A stretch of 64,000 nt of DNA from Didymella arachidicola (Eukaryota > Ascomycota > Dothideomycetes > Pleosporales > Didymellaceae), in the NCBI GenBank assembly GCA_016630955.3, contig CM049990.2:186001-250000 (forward strand), in the 5' to 3' direction. This document shows positions 23,801-34,997 of this stretch, one piece after another (position 1 is the stretch's first letter; the number at the start of each line of letters is the position of its first letter). Both the position numbers and the translations under genes were made by a program. The notes under the pieces were generated by a model. The model was not told where the DNA came from. It ran no database searches and saw nothing but the letters and a program-made list of their open reading frames with translations.

Positions 23801-24414
23801 GCCCAGCGTGCACCGCAGCACCCAACAAGAGAACTTAGTATAGTGACAACACGTAGGCCAAGTCTCGCTTCACTCACGTTGCACGAGATGTACACAGAAG
23901 GCGTCCATCGACAGGTGTTCGTGGTTGGTGAGGCTGGTGTCCCGGCGCCTAACTTTCGGCCTAATATGGTAAGGCGCGGCAGTACGCGCCCAGAATAGCA
24001 GCAAGAACCGGACCACTCCACACAACCGGTAGAGGACTGTTCGAGTACTCCAGATTCTAGCGTGCGAGCGCTTACAATGGACAGCGACGACATCGAAACC
24101 CACATCGTGACGCCTCGGCGGCTGCCCGGCCACAACACTGACCAGGCGCCTAGCCAAGCTGTCGATACATATCGTCCACCTACTAACCCCCCTTAGAGTC
24201 CCTCTTGGATGCAGAATTTCGACCTCTTGGGACGAGTGATGCGTGACGGATTTCCTTGACCATCTCCTTCAATCTCCTTTGCTTTCACGGCCGCTGGTTC
24301 GGCGCTTGTCCTCATGTTACTTCTCAAGGTCTTCTAGATTCCCTAGTAAGTGAGCAAGACAGACCAAGAGACCATCAAGAATGCCGCTTACATGTATACA
24401 GATTCTGTACCACT
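20881..24414. other. Long intergenic region upstream of G-alpha and CFEM genes
   Basis: 3.5 kb between divergent genes, the longest upstream region in the window. It contains a pyrimidine-rich tract and a 12-bp repeat near 22306, but no ORF with a recognisable domain. It presumably holds extended regulatory sequence for G-alpha; possible introns in the 5' UTR cannot be judged. Confidence 0.5.
22306..22342. repeat. 12-bp pyrimidine-rich tandem repeat
   Basis: About three copies of TGCTGTCCCTCC, the last with one change. Confidence 0.8.
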
Positions 24415-26736
24415 ATGCTTTTGAGCCATGTCAAAAGGCTATGCATCATCTCGGCATCCGTAATCGCAGCTGCGCCACATAACGCAGCACCCACAGTCAC
24501 TTCATCACCAGTCTCACTCCCTATCGAGCTTCAGCAAGACGTTCCTTCCTGCGCGTATGCGTGTATTCGATCATCCTTATCACAACACTTCCCAGTAGCA
24601 TGCACAGCTCAAGGAGACATCGAGTGCCTCTGCTCTCGTTACAGTACGATCGGCGAATCCTTGGGTGAAGTGGCTCTAGGATGTGTGTATGCTTCATGCG
24701 GAAGCATCAATGTGGCTGCATCAGCCTATAACGTCTGTCTTGGTCAGAACGACGCCGTTCTGCCAACTAAGACGGCTCTCACTGTTGTACCCAGTAGCAC
24801 CGTCAACACAGTCCGGAGCTCCACCACCGCGTCATCTACATCTTCGTCACGCGCCACGATCACATCCATCACAAAAATAACAACCCAAACACAGTTTTCA
24901 TCCAGTCAGTCTGCTTTCGTTGACTCCATCTCGCTACCAGCATCTGCCACATCGTCGCCTTCATCAACATCTACGGCGATTGCAGCCCCGGCTTCAAACG
25001 ATGACCATCCGAAGATGTCACCGGCGCAGATTGCCGGACTCTCAGTTGCAGCTGTCGCAGCGTTCATCATTGCTATTGGGTTGATGGCGTTGAGCGTGTT
25101 TTTGAGACGGCGCAAGGAGCGAAAGATTTCGTATATGAATGAGAAGGACGACAGTCGCCGAAGGCAACGGGAGGCACGCTTCTCGCATTACGTCCCCACA
25201 GATGATTCATCTGCACCTTTAGCCCGCTCCTCTATCGGACCACCGCCTCCTGTTGCTTCTCGCAATGCTCCCAGATACCCGCGCCTCGTCACGCCGTCTC
25301 CCTTTAGTACACTGCAGGTGTCCAACGCCGGCGCTGGTTGCACTGTAGTCAGGCCTGGTGTTGGAACCTCGAACAGCGCGGCTTCCGTGCCTATGTCGCA
25401 GATTGGTCTTGCCATTAGCGCTGAGCTTGAAGGCTGCCCGGCACCCGCCAAATCCGCGAAGCACCCACGGCAAAAGGTCACGGAAGAGCACTTCAGACCC
25501 TTCAGCACGCGCACCGAGGCTACAGTGTTCGAAGAGGATGAGCTTACGGCTCGCAGGCGATCTTCGAAGCTCCTTCCAACACCACCAGTTCCTATCGTGC
25601 CCATCCGCAGTCTCCAGCCCTCGCGTCTTCCCTCTAAGGCTCCAACGACCTCAACCGTGCCTTCCAGCCGCACTGGCAGGGGCTCTGAGTTATTCGTGAA
25701 CATCCCAGTCCGTCATGAGAGGCCATTACCTAAAAGGATCATCCCAACAAGTCTATCGATGACAGGATCTCCAGCACCAAGGCGTCCAACGCCCCAACTA
25801 TATATCCCTCCTTCCACTTCCCAACACACAACCTCCACTTCTACCGCCACCATAACACCCGCTAGCGCCGCGGATATCCCAGAATACTACTTCAGTACAT
25901 TGCCTCCCCCATCGCGAGATGCCACTCCCCGTCAAGACTCGGACACGCTTCCAGTGGCAAAAATCCGCCGGGCACCTCCCTCCGCGAGCACAACAGGCAG
26001 CCGCACAATCTCAAAGACATCTACCCGCCCCACATTCCGCGACTCGATCTCATCGCAAACATCCTTCGAGACCGCAGACCCCAATGACCCGACACCAGAA
26101 GACGACACCGACTCCAAGCAACTCTCCGACGACGCCAAGCTCTCGCCTGTCGCCGAGTCCCCTATCTATGGACTCAAGTACCCCAAAGTCCCGCGTGCAT
26201 CGAACCAGCTCGTGCCCCGCAGTCCACCCATGGGAAGTACGCGTCGGAGCAGAGAAGAGGGCAAATTCTACGTGCGGCCTTTACCCGAACCCTCTTCTCT
26301 ACTAGTGAAACGCCGCGGCGAGCGCGAAGCCGTGAATCTCGAGAAGAAGCTCGTACTGAAAGATCCATTCACCACGCCGACGCGGCGCCAGATGAGGGGC
26401 GCCGAGCAGCGCAACGCCAGTGGAGCTCGAAACGTCAGTGGAGCCAGTGAGCAGCGTGATAAGAGCAAGAGAGTCAACTCCTGGGAGCACACGCCCAGGT
26501 CCAAGGTCGCTGCGTATGGCTCCCCGGCTTTCACCGTGCATGAAGCGGATCGCCCGAGGCCGCTGAGTATTGTGAAGAAGAGGGACAGTGTGGGGTTATA
26601 TGGCGGTTCTGGGGCGGAGACGGAAGGGCTTAAGAGTCCGATATGGATTCCGCACCTTACGCCTACGAGGAAGGGGGACGATTTGTTTCTCAGTGTTGGG
26701 TGGGGAGATAATCCACGTGGGGGGAGGAGGAATTAG
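24415..26736 (+). CDS. CFEM-domain single-pass membrane protein with a long cytoplasmic tail
   Basis: Single exon, 773 aa. ATG 24415 was preferred over the upstream in-frame GTG-type opening at 24256 because it gives a signal peptide directly. CFEM domain at residues 40-110 with all eight cysteines (46, 50, 63, 71, 73, 90, 95, 108) and an Asp at 68 in GDIECLC, the position that ligates haem iron in characterised CFEM proteins. A Ser/Thr-rich, probably O-glycosylated stalk (115-200) leads to one transmembrane helix (about 206-230) and RRRKERK stop-transfer. The remaining 540 residues are cytoplasmic, Ser/Pro/Arg-rich and disordered-looking. CFEM proteins act in haem-iron uptake, surface sensing or as effectors. 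The stalk, single helix and basic tail also resemble WSC/Mid2-type wall sensors, so a sensor role is possible. No intron was found. Confidence 0.88.
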   Translation: MLLSHVKRLCIISASVIAAAPHNAAPTVTSSPVSLPIELQQDVPSCAYACIRSSLSQHFPVACTAQGDIECLCSRYSTIGESLGEVALGCVYASCGSINVAASAYNVCLGQNDAVLPTKTALTVVPSSTVNTVRSSTTASSTSSSRATITSITKITTQTQFSSSQSAFVDSISLPASATSSPSSTSTAIAAPASNDDHPKMSPAQIAGLSVAAVAAFIIAIGLMALSVFLRRRKERKISYMNEKDDSRRRQREARFSHYVPTDDSSAPLARSSIGPPPPVASRNAPRYPRLVTPSPFSTLQVSNAGAGCTVVRPGVGTSNSAASVPMSQIGLAISAELEGCPAPAKSAKHPRQKVTEEHFRPFSTRTEATVFEEDELTARRRSSKLLPTPPVPIVPIRSLQPSRLPSKAPTTSTVPSSRTGRGSELFVNIPVRHERPLPKRIIPTSLSMTGSPAPRRPTPQLYIPPSTSQHTTSTSTATITPASAADIPEYYFSTLPPPSRDATPRQDSDTLPVAKIRRAPPSASTTGSRTISKTSTRPTFRDSISSQTSFETADPNDPTPEDDTDSKQLSDDAKLSPVAESPIYGLKYPKVPRASNQLVPRSPPMGSTRRSREEGKFYVRPLPEPSSLLVKRRGEREAVNLEKKLVLKDPFTTPTRRQMRGAEQRNASGARNVSGASEQRDKSKRVNSWEHTPRSKVAAYGSPAFTVHEADRPRPLSIVKKRDSVGLYGGSGAETEGLKSPIWIPHLTPTRKGDDLFLSVGWGDNPRGGRRN

Positions 26737-27319
26737 AGAGGGAACGGTGTGATGGTGTTTCTTGTGTATAAGCTTTCGGTTTTGATGATGTATAGTAGAA
26801 CGATATGATATTCAAGCATAGCGAATGAGTTTTTGATTGATAGCTATAACATGATCGAGACATTTGATTGAGCCCTCGGACTGATACTAAAATTGATTTG
26901 ATCATCATTACTCCACACCATTCTTCGCCTCGCTCACTCTGAACACACAATCTCTTCGAAGTCATCATGCCTCCGTCATTTGGGACTGACACGTAGTATA
27001 ATGACAGAACACCGAGCTTCGGCAGCCGTGACACAAACGCTCTGAGTAACACCTGGTCTTTCCCTCTGGCGTTGCCAATAGTTTGAATGAGAGATCCGTG
27101 TCCGATTCTCGCCGTGTCCGTATTTTGCTGTCCTCATGAACGCTGCTAGCGGCTCAAGCATGCATGCACACGAGGTGATGTGGAGCCGAGCAACCGAGCA
27201 ATTCTGAGAAACCATCTTACACAGTCCAGCAAGACGCCATTACCTCGCTCTGCAAACCTCCTCACTAACCCAGAGTCGTCACAAGAGAGCTTCGCTTCCT
27301 GCTTACACGCATCAAACCT
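26737..27319. other. Intergenic region between convergent genes
   Basis: AT-richer 3' UTR sequence of the CFEM gene, then C-rich sequence downstream of the UPF0643-like gene. No ORF supported. Confidence 0.5.
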
Positions 27320-28201
27320 CTACTCGCTCCAATCCTCAAACCGAAACCCCTCCGCCCCATCCAGCACCGTAAACCGATGTGTCGAAAACACAATACTCTC
27401 ATACAACTCCCCTCCAGCCCTCCTCGCTTTCGCATGCCACGGTCCCAACCCCCCCACCCTTGCATCCTCCCTGGATGCCCAAAAACACGTCGCCAAATTC
27501 CTCCTCTCACCCTCCAAATCCGCCTTCCCGAACCAATACTTCAGCAGCCCCCCGCTCTCACACGCCTCGCGGTGGCTCTCTAAGTCGAGTTTGTACAGCC
27601 ACTCCTGGTCGACGCCCGCTCGTAGCTGGGAGCGGAAGACGACGACGTAGAAGCTTGTTTCGGGCCATGTGAAGGATTCGAGAGTGCAGAGGGTGCGGAG
27701 GAGGGAGAGGATGGTGGGGAAGTTTAGGGATGAGGGGTAGGGTGAGGTTGCGTAGTTGGGGGTGGTGGGTTGGAGGGCTGTGAGGGCGAGGGCGAAGAGG
27801 CGGGATGGGCGGGAGAGGGTGGAGAGGGAGAGGTAGTGGCCGGTTGTATTGTAGGGGGATGAGATTAGGTTGGTGGAGTAGACTAGTGAGAAGGATTTTG
27901 AGGTTGAATCTGAGTCCGAGTCCGAGTCCGAGTGTGTGCGGGGTGTGGTGTGGTAAGAGTCTGCTGAGGGGAGTTGGTTGGAGGCGGCCGCGTCGAAGCG
28001 GAGAGCGTCGAAGTCGGTGGTTATGAAGGATGGGTTGAGGATCAAGATGGTGTTGTGGGAAGATGGGGGGTCTTGGGGTGAGGGAGAGAAATTGGTGAGC
28101 TCGTGAACTTCGGTAGTTGCCAGTAACTTTGAGTAATGTGCGTCCGCAGTATTAAGACTGCGATTCGGTAAGATATGGCCAATATCTGCTGGAGAAGACA
28201 T
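27320..28201 (-). CDS. UPF0643-like conserved fungal protein
   Basis: Single exon, 293 aa, no signal peptide or membrane segment. The C-terminal half has the pattern I associate with the fungal UPF0643 family: LESFTWPETSFYVVVFRSQL, GLLKYWFGKADLEGERRNLA, then CFWASREDARVGGLGPWH and a final region ending in FRFEDW. Residues about 92-100 are a Ser-Asp dipeptide run encoded by a GAGTCC microsatellite. Biochemical function is unknown; S. pombe has a homologue of unknown role. The coding strand is C/A-rich in the first half and G-rich in the last 250 bp. Confidence 0.75.
   Translation of the reverse strand: MSSPADIGHILPNRSLNTADAHYSKLLATTEVHELTNFSPSPQDPPSSHNTILILNPSFITTDFDALRFDAAASNQLPSADSYHTTPRTHSDSDSDSDSTSKSFSLVYSTNLISSPYNTTGHYLSLSTLSRPSRLFALALTALQPTTPNYATSPYPSSLNFPTILSLLRTLCTLESFTWPETSFYVVVFRSQLRAGVDQEWLYKLDLESHREACESGGLLKYWFGKADLEGERRNLATCFWASREDARVGGLGPWHAKARRAGGELYESIVFSTHRFTVLDGAEGFRFEDWSE
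27910..27934. repeat. GAGTCC hexamer repeat (codes for Ser-Asp)
   Basis: Tandem hexamers within the UPF0643-like gene. Confidence 0.8.
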
Positions 28202-28810
28202 GACGTTCGTAGTTCAGACCGGGCAGCATTGGCTATTCGGAGTTGTTACCGTGTACTCGGTCGCGCCTTGGTGTATCTGCCAGCGATGTTTTCCCGTGAC
28301 CAATTAAACCCAACTCTTTTCTTGGTTGCGGATTTCGAACGAGATTCGAGTTTTGATTGTTGGTGCAAAAATTTGTCAGCTCAGGGTTATCACGAATTGT
28401 GAGCTGGAGAGGTTGATGTTTTGACGTTCTTCAGGTACAGTGGTTGACCATGAGTGACAATCACGCAATTCCGAGATGAGGAACGCCATCTTGCGTGCCA
28501 CGCTTTGACTCAAATTCACCGCCGACGTCGTTTGGATACATTCTGGTTGACTTGCAAACGCTGAATGCATGTAATTCGACGCATTTCTACACGAATGGTA
28601 ACACTGTGACAGGCGACGTTCATTTTCGCACGTGCTCGGTCTGGGTATGGGATTCGAAGACTCGCAAAAGAAGTGTTTACCATTAAACTCGGAAGGGTAT
28701 CGTGATGCCATATTGGGGTAAGAGAGTACAGTGACACGGCAAGTAATGCTGCGGTATTGCCAACACCTCTCATCCGCCGGCAGAATGGGGACACCGTAAA
28801 TTCGGTAAGC
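28202..28810. other. Intergenic region
   Basis: Upstream region of the UPF0643-like gene and downstream of POT1. ORFs on both strands are short and motif-free. Confidence 0.5.
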
Positions 28811-30688
28811 TCAGCTCATGATCTTGGTCAGAGCAAGCTTGTGAAGTCGCTGGTAACCGAATGGATTATCGTCGGTCACCGGAGATTCAAGTCCATACTC
28901 CTCGATGACACAGTCAAACGGCTTGTTGTCCAGTCTGTTATCTCCAGGCGGAAGCGGCAGGTCTTTGCCGCGAGCCCTTAACTCGCTCTTCAGTTCTTCC
29001 AAGTTGCCCCATATGATAAAGAGTTTTTCCCTGAGCTCGTTCAAAACCCTGGGTTCGATTTTCAGGCTGCAGAGACATTAGTGACGCACTTCCGAGCGCG
29101 GACTTGAGGCGACTTACTCTCGAGCTTGTGGTAAACCTAAGTACTGAGCAGCGTCATTGTTGACGATGAGACGCAATTGCTCAGGCACTGTATCGCGAGG
29201 TACGTTCGCATCCTCTAACAGCAAGACGAAGCCCCATTCCCAACGCCGATGCTTTGGTTGCGGCGTCCAACTAGAATCCTCAGCAGAGTGCGAGAAGTAT
29301 TCAAGTTCTGGAGGGTAGAAATCGACGACTCTGACGCGGGACCTATGTCTGCAATTGACGAAGGGAAGCGTGAACGAGTTGTGTTTCGTTGACGTCTTGG
29401 CCTGCAGATATGGGTTATTGATAATCTCTGATAGAGTCGAGAGTTGCTTGTCAGGAAAGCTAGCGCGGACTGATTCTGTCAGCGCAAATTTTGCATCGAG
29501 CTGTAATGGCCTACCGTTCATGTTGACACCGCTGCGCTCAGCCTCCCACTTTTCTTGTTTCTCTTCGAGCTCTTTTTGTACGGTCTCTTTCTGCAGGCGC
29601 TGTCTCTCCCTCTTCTCTTGCCTCTTTTTCGCAGAAGCTTTCGCTGAGGACTTCTTCGGAGCATTGATCAGATAGAAGGTGCCGCGATTCGTTCGCTGCT
29701 GTTCATAAGCTTCTCTCCGCACATCAATTTCTTTGATTGCCGGTTGGTGTGTCAGCCTGCGCACGTCAACTTGGTGTGGCATCTGTCGGTCTTCATGCAT
29801 CGCTCCTTCGAGCATGTTAGCTGGTGATGCTCTCGTGTGCACATTCTTTAGGTAGACAAAATCGCCGGTGGAGAGATTTTGGCGTGCCCACGCAGCGTGA
29901 GGTTCGTATAGTCGCACATCCAGAGTCACCTGGCCGAAAGGTCCGCACCACTCACGCTTAAAGACCAGATCAGGGTCGCGGTCCGGATCAGCATAAAGGT
30001 AGAGATCCTTGTTAGCGGTGTAGTCGGTCACTTTGAGCTCGACAGTGCCCGAGTTTGAGTAGTAGATGTTCACGACCTGAGCTTTGATGTCGTAGAATTT
30101 GTCGAACGTGAGGTCCTGGATCAATGCCTCCTTGCGCCTGCTGGTGCTGCTGGTCGACGCAATTACTGCATGCTGTTGTACGTCCTTCGCTGAGGCAGAT
30201 GCCGAATGCGCCAACTGCAGCACTGCTTTCTGTTCTTGTATTGAAGGCTCTTTGGTCCCGGGCGTGGCGTTGTAAGGTAGTCGCTGTGTTCCAAGCAGAT
30301 ATGCTTGGCTCAGCTCAGTTACTGGGATCTTGTTTGCAGGAAAGACCAAAATTCCACTTCTCCAGTCGCTGACACAGTCCATACGTCCTTGCCATTGGCT
30401 GAGTTTGAAGTTGCGCAGGATCACGACATCACCAGCACCTGTGATCTTGGGCAAGCTGGCCTCAGGCTTGAACACTCGACATCCCATGTTGGAGCTGCCG
30501 CCGACTGAGCCTGCGATGAAGTCATCTTGGATACTGAAATTCAGAATCCAATCTGGGCCTCGTGACTTTCTTGGCTCTTGCACGCTCAGGACAACACCAA
30601 GTAGGCTGACTACGGCGCCTTCAGTCTGGCAGTCCTTCACAGCCGTGAAGCCAACGGGAAATTTTGGCATGGAGACTACTATGTTCAT
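28811..30688 (-). CDS. POT1: Protection of telomeres protein 1 (Pot1), single-stranded telomere-binding
   Basis: Two exons (29118-30688, 28811-29066; intron 29067-29117 with GTAAGT, branch ACTAAT) encode 608 aa. Residues about 20-150 form the first OB fold (GAVVSLLGVVLSV, SRGPDWILNFSIQDD, VILRNFKLSQWQG), the Telo_bind/POT1 domain. Residues about 195-345 form the second OB fold (FYDIKAQVVNIYYS, VTLDVRLYEPHA, VYLKNVHTR), matching POT1PC. A Lys/Glu coiled stretch (350-395) leads to a further conserved C-terminal domain starting RVRVVDFYPPELEYF. Pot1 caps the G-rich overhang and regulates telomerase. The start is uncertain: MNIVVSMPKFPVG allows Met1 or Met7, and a small upstream exon is conceivable. 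Confidence 0.9.
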
Positions 30689-31032
30689 TGTTAACGACGT
30701 GTGTCAAACGTGTGCCATGCAGCAGCAGAGAGTAGAGACAGGAAGGTGACAGACTCACCACAATCGCGCAAGGCTCCAGCATCGACGTTGTCGTCGACGC
30801 GTCACATGCTCGCGTCCCAACTGGGTATGCAAAGTGGTTGCTATGAACGCGCCCAAAGTGCCCACTGCGCTAGCGCTAAGGCCGACGCTTTGCCGTTTCC
30901 GCCGCCGCCTTTTCACCTTGCCCCACGCAAAGATCCATTTAATCCAGTGCAAACAAACACTGCTTGTCCCTCCGCCACTCCTCCAAGCAGACCTTCACCA
31001 CCGCTCCGTCTCTACACACTGTCGCCGCAGAA
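30689..31032. promoter_or_regulatory. Shared divergent promoter of POT1 and importin alpha
   Basis: 344 bp separate the two start codons, so both promoters must overlap here. The importin side is C/T-rich with few G, typical of a highly expressed fungal leader. No TATA box seen. Confidence 0.5.
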
Positions 31033-32803
31033 ATGGCTGACAAGTACATTCCCGAGCACCGCCGCACGGCTTTCAAGGCCAAGAGCGCCTTCAAGCCTGA
31101 CGAGCTCCGCCGCCGCCGCGAGGAGCAGCAGGTCGAGATCCGCCGGGCGAAGCGTGAAGAGAACCTCGCAAAGCGCCGCGGCATCGGCGGCGGCGCTGAC
31201 CGGCCGGGTGCGTCTCTGGGCGCTGCACCAGACAGCGACGATGAGGGCGGCAACATCGAGGGGCAGGTCCGTATACCCCTCCATACCGAGTCTTTGTCCC
31301 AGCGTGCTAACGTCGGCCCAGCTCAATGAGGAGCTCCCCCAGATGGTCAAGGGCGTCTTCTCGGAACAGATCGACGAGCAGATCCAGGCGACGACAAAGT
31401 TCCGTAAGCTCCTGTCCAAGGAGCGCAACCCGCCCATCGAGCGCGTTATCGAGACGGGCGTCGTCTCCCGCTTCGTAGAGTTCCTCCGCTCTCCCCACAC
31501 ACTGGTGCAGTTCGAGGCAGCATGGGCCCTCACCAACATTGCCTCCGGCTCCGCACAGCAGACACAGGTCGTCATCGAAGCCGGTGCCGTGCCCATCTTC
31601 GTCGAGCTTTTGAGCAGCCACGAGCCTGATGTTAGGGAGCAGGCCGTGTGGGCTCTCGGCAACATTGCGGGTGACAGCCCCGCATGCCGCGACTTTGTGC
31701 TCCAGGCCGGCGCCCTCCGCCCGCTGCTCGCTCTTCTGGGCGACAGCCGCAAGTTGAGCATGCTCAGGAACGCAACCTGGACCCTGAGCAACTTCTGCAG
31801 GGGAAAGACACCCCAGCCCGACTGGCAGACGGTAAGCCATGCCATACTCCTTCTATAGATGATAGTCGCTGACAAGCACCAGATCCAGCCCGCTCTCCCC
31901 GTCCTCTCCAAGCTGGTCTACTCGCTCGACGACGAAGTCCTCATCGACGCCTGCTGGGCCATCTCCTACCTCTCGGATGGCTCCAACGACAAGATCCAGG
32001 CTGTCATCGAGGCCGGTATCCCTCGCCGTCTCGTAGAGCTCCTGATGCACGCCTCCACATCCGTCCAGACACCCGCTCTCCGATCCGTTGGTAACATCGT
32101 TACTGGCGATGACGTCCAGACACAGGTCATCATCAACTGCGGTTCTTTGCCCGCTCTGCTTTCTCTGTTGAGCTCCACCAAGGACGGCATCCGCAAGGAG
32201 GCGTGCTGGACCATCTCCAACGTCACCGCTGGCAACTCCACACAGATCCAGGCTGTCATCGATGCCAACATCATCCCTCCTCTGATCCACCTCCTCCAGA
32301 ACGGCGACTTCAAGACCCGCAAGGAGGCTTGCTGGGCTATCTCGAACGCTACTAGCGGTGGTCTGCAGAAGCCTGCCCAGATTCGCTATCTCGTCCAGAG
32401 CGGTTGCATCAAGCCCCTCTGCGACTTGCTCGCGTGCCCCGATAACAAGATCATCCAGGTTGCTCTTGACGGTCTTGAGAACATCCTCAAGGTCGGCGAG
32501 ATGGACAAGGAGGCTGGCGCTGAGGGCGCTGAGCAGATCAACCGCTACGCTCTCTTCATCGAGGAGGTTGGCGGTATGGAGAAAATCCACGAGTGCCAGA
32601 ACAACGCCAATGAGGAGATCTACATGAAGGCGTACAACATCATCGAAAAGTACTTCTCGGACGAGGAGGGCGACGCTGAGAACATGGCCGAGACCAACCC
32701 TGCCGTCAACCAGGAGGGTCACTTTGGTTTCGGTGCCGGCGGCCAGCAGCAACAGCAACAAAACTTCAACTTTGCCAACGGCGGTGACTCGATGGATATG
32801 TGA
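31033..32803 (+). CDS. SRP1: Importin subunit alpha (karyopherin alpha)
   Basis: Three exons (31033-31266, 31322-31831, 31883-32803), all phase 0, encode 554 aa. The N terminus ([17 protein letters not shown], then [24 protein letters not shown]) is the importin-beta-binding domain. Ten armadillo repeats follow, with the classical NLS-binding Trp/Asn ladder visible as [54 protein letters not shown] and [14 protein letters not shown]. An acidic, Gln-rich tail ends in GGDSMDM. It is the cytosolic NLS receptor for nuclear import. Codon use is strongly C-ending, as expected of high expression. Confidence 0.98.
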
Positions 32804-33691
32804 GCGATCTGAATCAAATCACAATATCACACGCCAGTCCAAGCATACGTTAAGTGCTTCCTTCCTGCGTACGCAAGCCAGCCGTAAGAGCCACTCTGGC
32901 AGCCGCCATACCTGCCAGACCTCGACTTGGGATCACGATCAGCAACGATTTGTAACACGACTCTTGAAAATTACGAGTTATGCGCGCGCTTGGAAGAATC
33001 CTTATTCCTCGCAATACCCCCAGTCTTCACCTTCCGCCTCCCCTTGATTAACGAAGCATCGAAAGATTCACCGTCTTGTAACCCCACTGTGTTTACTACC
33101 TCGCATCATATCCCCTGGCGTTGCAATTTGCTTATCTCTATCTTGTACGGCTGGTGGGCAAGAATGGACTGACTGGGCTGGGCGGTTTTTGTTTGTACGG
33201 TGGTTGCAACGCCAGCGACCCAGAATTGTGAGAGAGCACACCTGCGTGCTCGGCTCATGCGTGGCAGCTATCAGCTATCAGCTGTGTGATACTTAATGCA
33301 ACCTTTGAAAGCATATTGTGACTGTAGTGATTGGTTGCAACAATCGCAGTTGCCCACGAGCATGTGAGAACCGTCCCCCACGTCATGCCGCAATCCCGCG
33401 GAACCACCCCGCGCAGCTCACTCCGCGCTGTTGTGTCTTCTAGCTTATGACATCTGTCGCGTGTCGCGTGCTGGGCTTTGACTCGCGTGCATCATTCGTG
33501 TTTTGTTCTGTCTAGCAGCCCAGCTTCACGCCATGTTTGCACTTGAGTAGAAACCATGGCCTGGGCTCGATGGCGTGCTTTTGACAAGCAACCAGCAACC
33601 AGCGTCGATCAGACACGCGCTCGTACATTCCACAATATCGACGTATAACTAGCACAAGCTGTTCCTTGAGGTCATTTATCAGGTCTCCACT
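32804..33691. other. Intergenic region
   Basis: 3' UTR of importin alpha and promoter of DUG3. No feature recognised. Confidence 0.5.
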
Positions 33692-34997
33692 ATGTGCAGA
33701 TTCATGGTTCGTACCCAGCTGGACTCATAGAATCATGCAACGAAGCTCACAAAGCCATAGGTATACAAGGGCAAGGACGAGATCCTGTTGTCTGAGCTGA
33801 TCCTGAACCCTTCACATTCAATCCTCACACAGTCATTCGACTCGCGCCTACGACTGGTACGCTCGCGCCGTCTGCGATATGGACTGGCCTCGACTCACAC
33901 TTGACAGGACCGACGGCGACCTCACAACGGCGATGGCTTTGGCATCGGCTACTATACATCACCATCCCTTGGCCCCGAGCCTTGCGTCTTCACATCCACG
34001 ATTCCAGCATGGAACTGTATCAACCTGTCGCGGATAGCATCCAAGACGACATCCTCGCTCCTCTTCGCCCACGTTCGCGCCACGACCGAAGGCAATCTGT
34101 CCGAACAGAACTGCCACCCCTTTTCTTACAAGCGCCTGATGTTCATGCATAACGGCGGTATTGGCTGCTTCAAGCAGATCAAGAGGCGCCTGGCAATGAG
34201 CTTGAATGAGCAATGGTTCACACTCGTGCAAGGTTCAACAGACTCAGAATGGGCATTTGCTTTGTTCCTAGACTCTCTAGACAGGGCAGGAGTGTCTCCC
34301 GACTCTGAGCCAGGGCCAGGTGGATTTGGACACTCGGTAATGCGCAAGGCTATATTAAAGACTATCGAGCGCATCAACGGATTTATTCGTAACGTCGTAG
34401 GAGAGGAGAACATGGGCAACGAGGACAGCAGGAGTTTGCTGAACTTCGCCGTCACAGACGGCGAGAGCGTAGTCTGCACTCGCTACGTGAGCTCCACCAC
34501 CGACGAAGCCGCAAGCTTGTTCTTCTCAAGCGGCACAAGCTGGAAGCAGCTGAAGGGCGAGCACAGCTCCGATAGCGGGAAATCCGAAGATGGGGACCGG
34601 AACTACGTCATGGAGCGCCGCGACAAGGGCTCAGATATTGTGCTTGTCGCCAGCGAGCCGCTTACTTTCGAGCGAGGTACGTTCAGCCTCACTAACTTGG
34701 TGAACTCCAACTAATACTGCGCTAGACAACTGGGTCACGGTCCCCACAAACAGCACTCTTACCATCTCCAAGCAAACGGTCATGATCCATCCCATCATCG
34801 ATAGCTTCTACTCCCCAAACCCCGCACACGAGCGATCTGCTGGCTTTGCGCAGGCGAAGGGACAGACAGTCACAGGGCCGGATAAGCGCGTTCTGACGGA
34901 CACAAAGACACCAGGCAGCGACGCTGGTAGTCCACACAGTCGCTTGAATGCAGAAGACCTCGTGAGCGGTGCTATTCGCAGGCTTAGGGTATCGTAA
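33692..34997 (+). CDS. DUG3: Glutathione-degradation glutamine amidotransferase Dug3
   Basis: Four exons (33692-33706, 33761-33856, 33908-34676, 34726-34997) give 383 aa. Exon 1 is only 15 nt and codes for MCRFM; Cys2 becomes the N-terminal nucleophile of a class II (Ntn) glutamine amidotransferase after Met removal. Splicing then yields VYKGKDEILLSELIL, LRLDRRRPHNGDGFGIGYY, LLFAHVRATTEGNLSEQNCH and MHNGGIG, all core motifs of the fold. The family member Dug3 works with the Dug2 peptidase to remove the gamma-glutamyl group of glutathione in the cytosol. A poorly conserved Ser/Asp insert lies near residues 280-295. The exon 1 donor GTTCGT is weak but the frame and motif fit are exact. Confidence 0.93.

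Noticed and set aside
24256..24414. Longer N terminus for the CFEM protein
   Set aside because: It would place about 53 non-hydrophobic residues before the signal peptide; the ATG at 24415 fits a secreted-type start.
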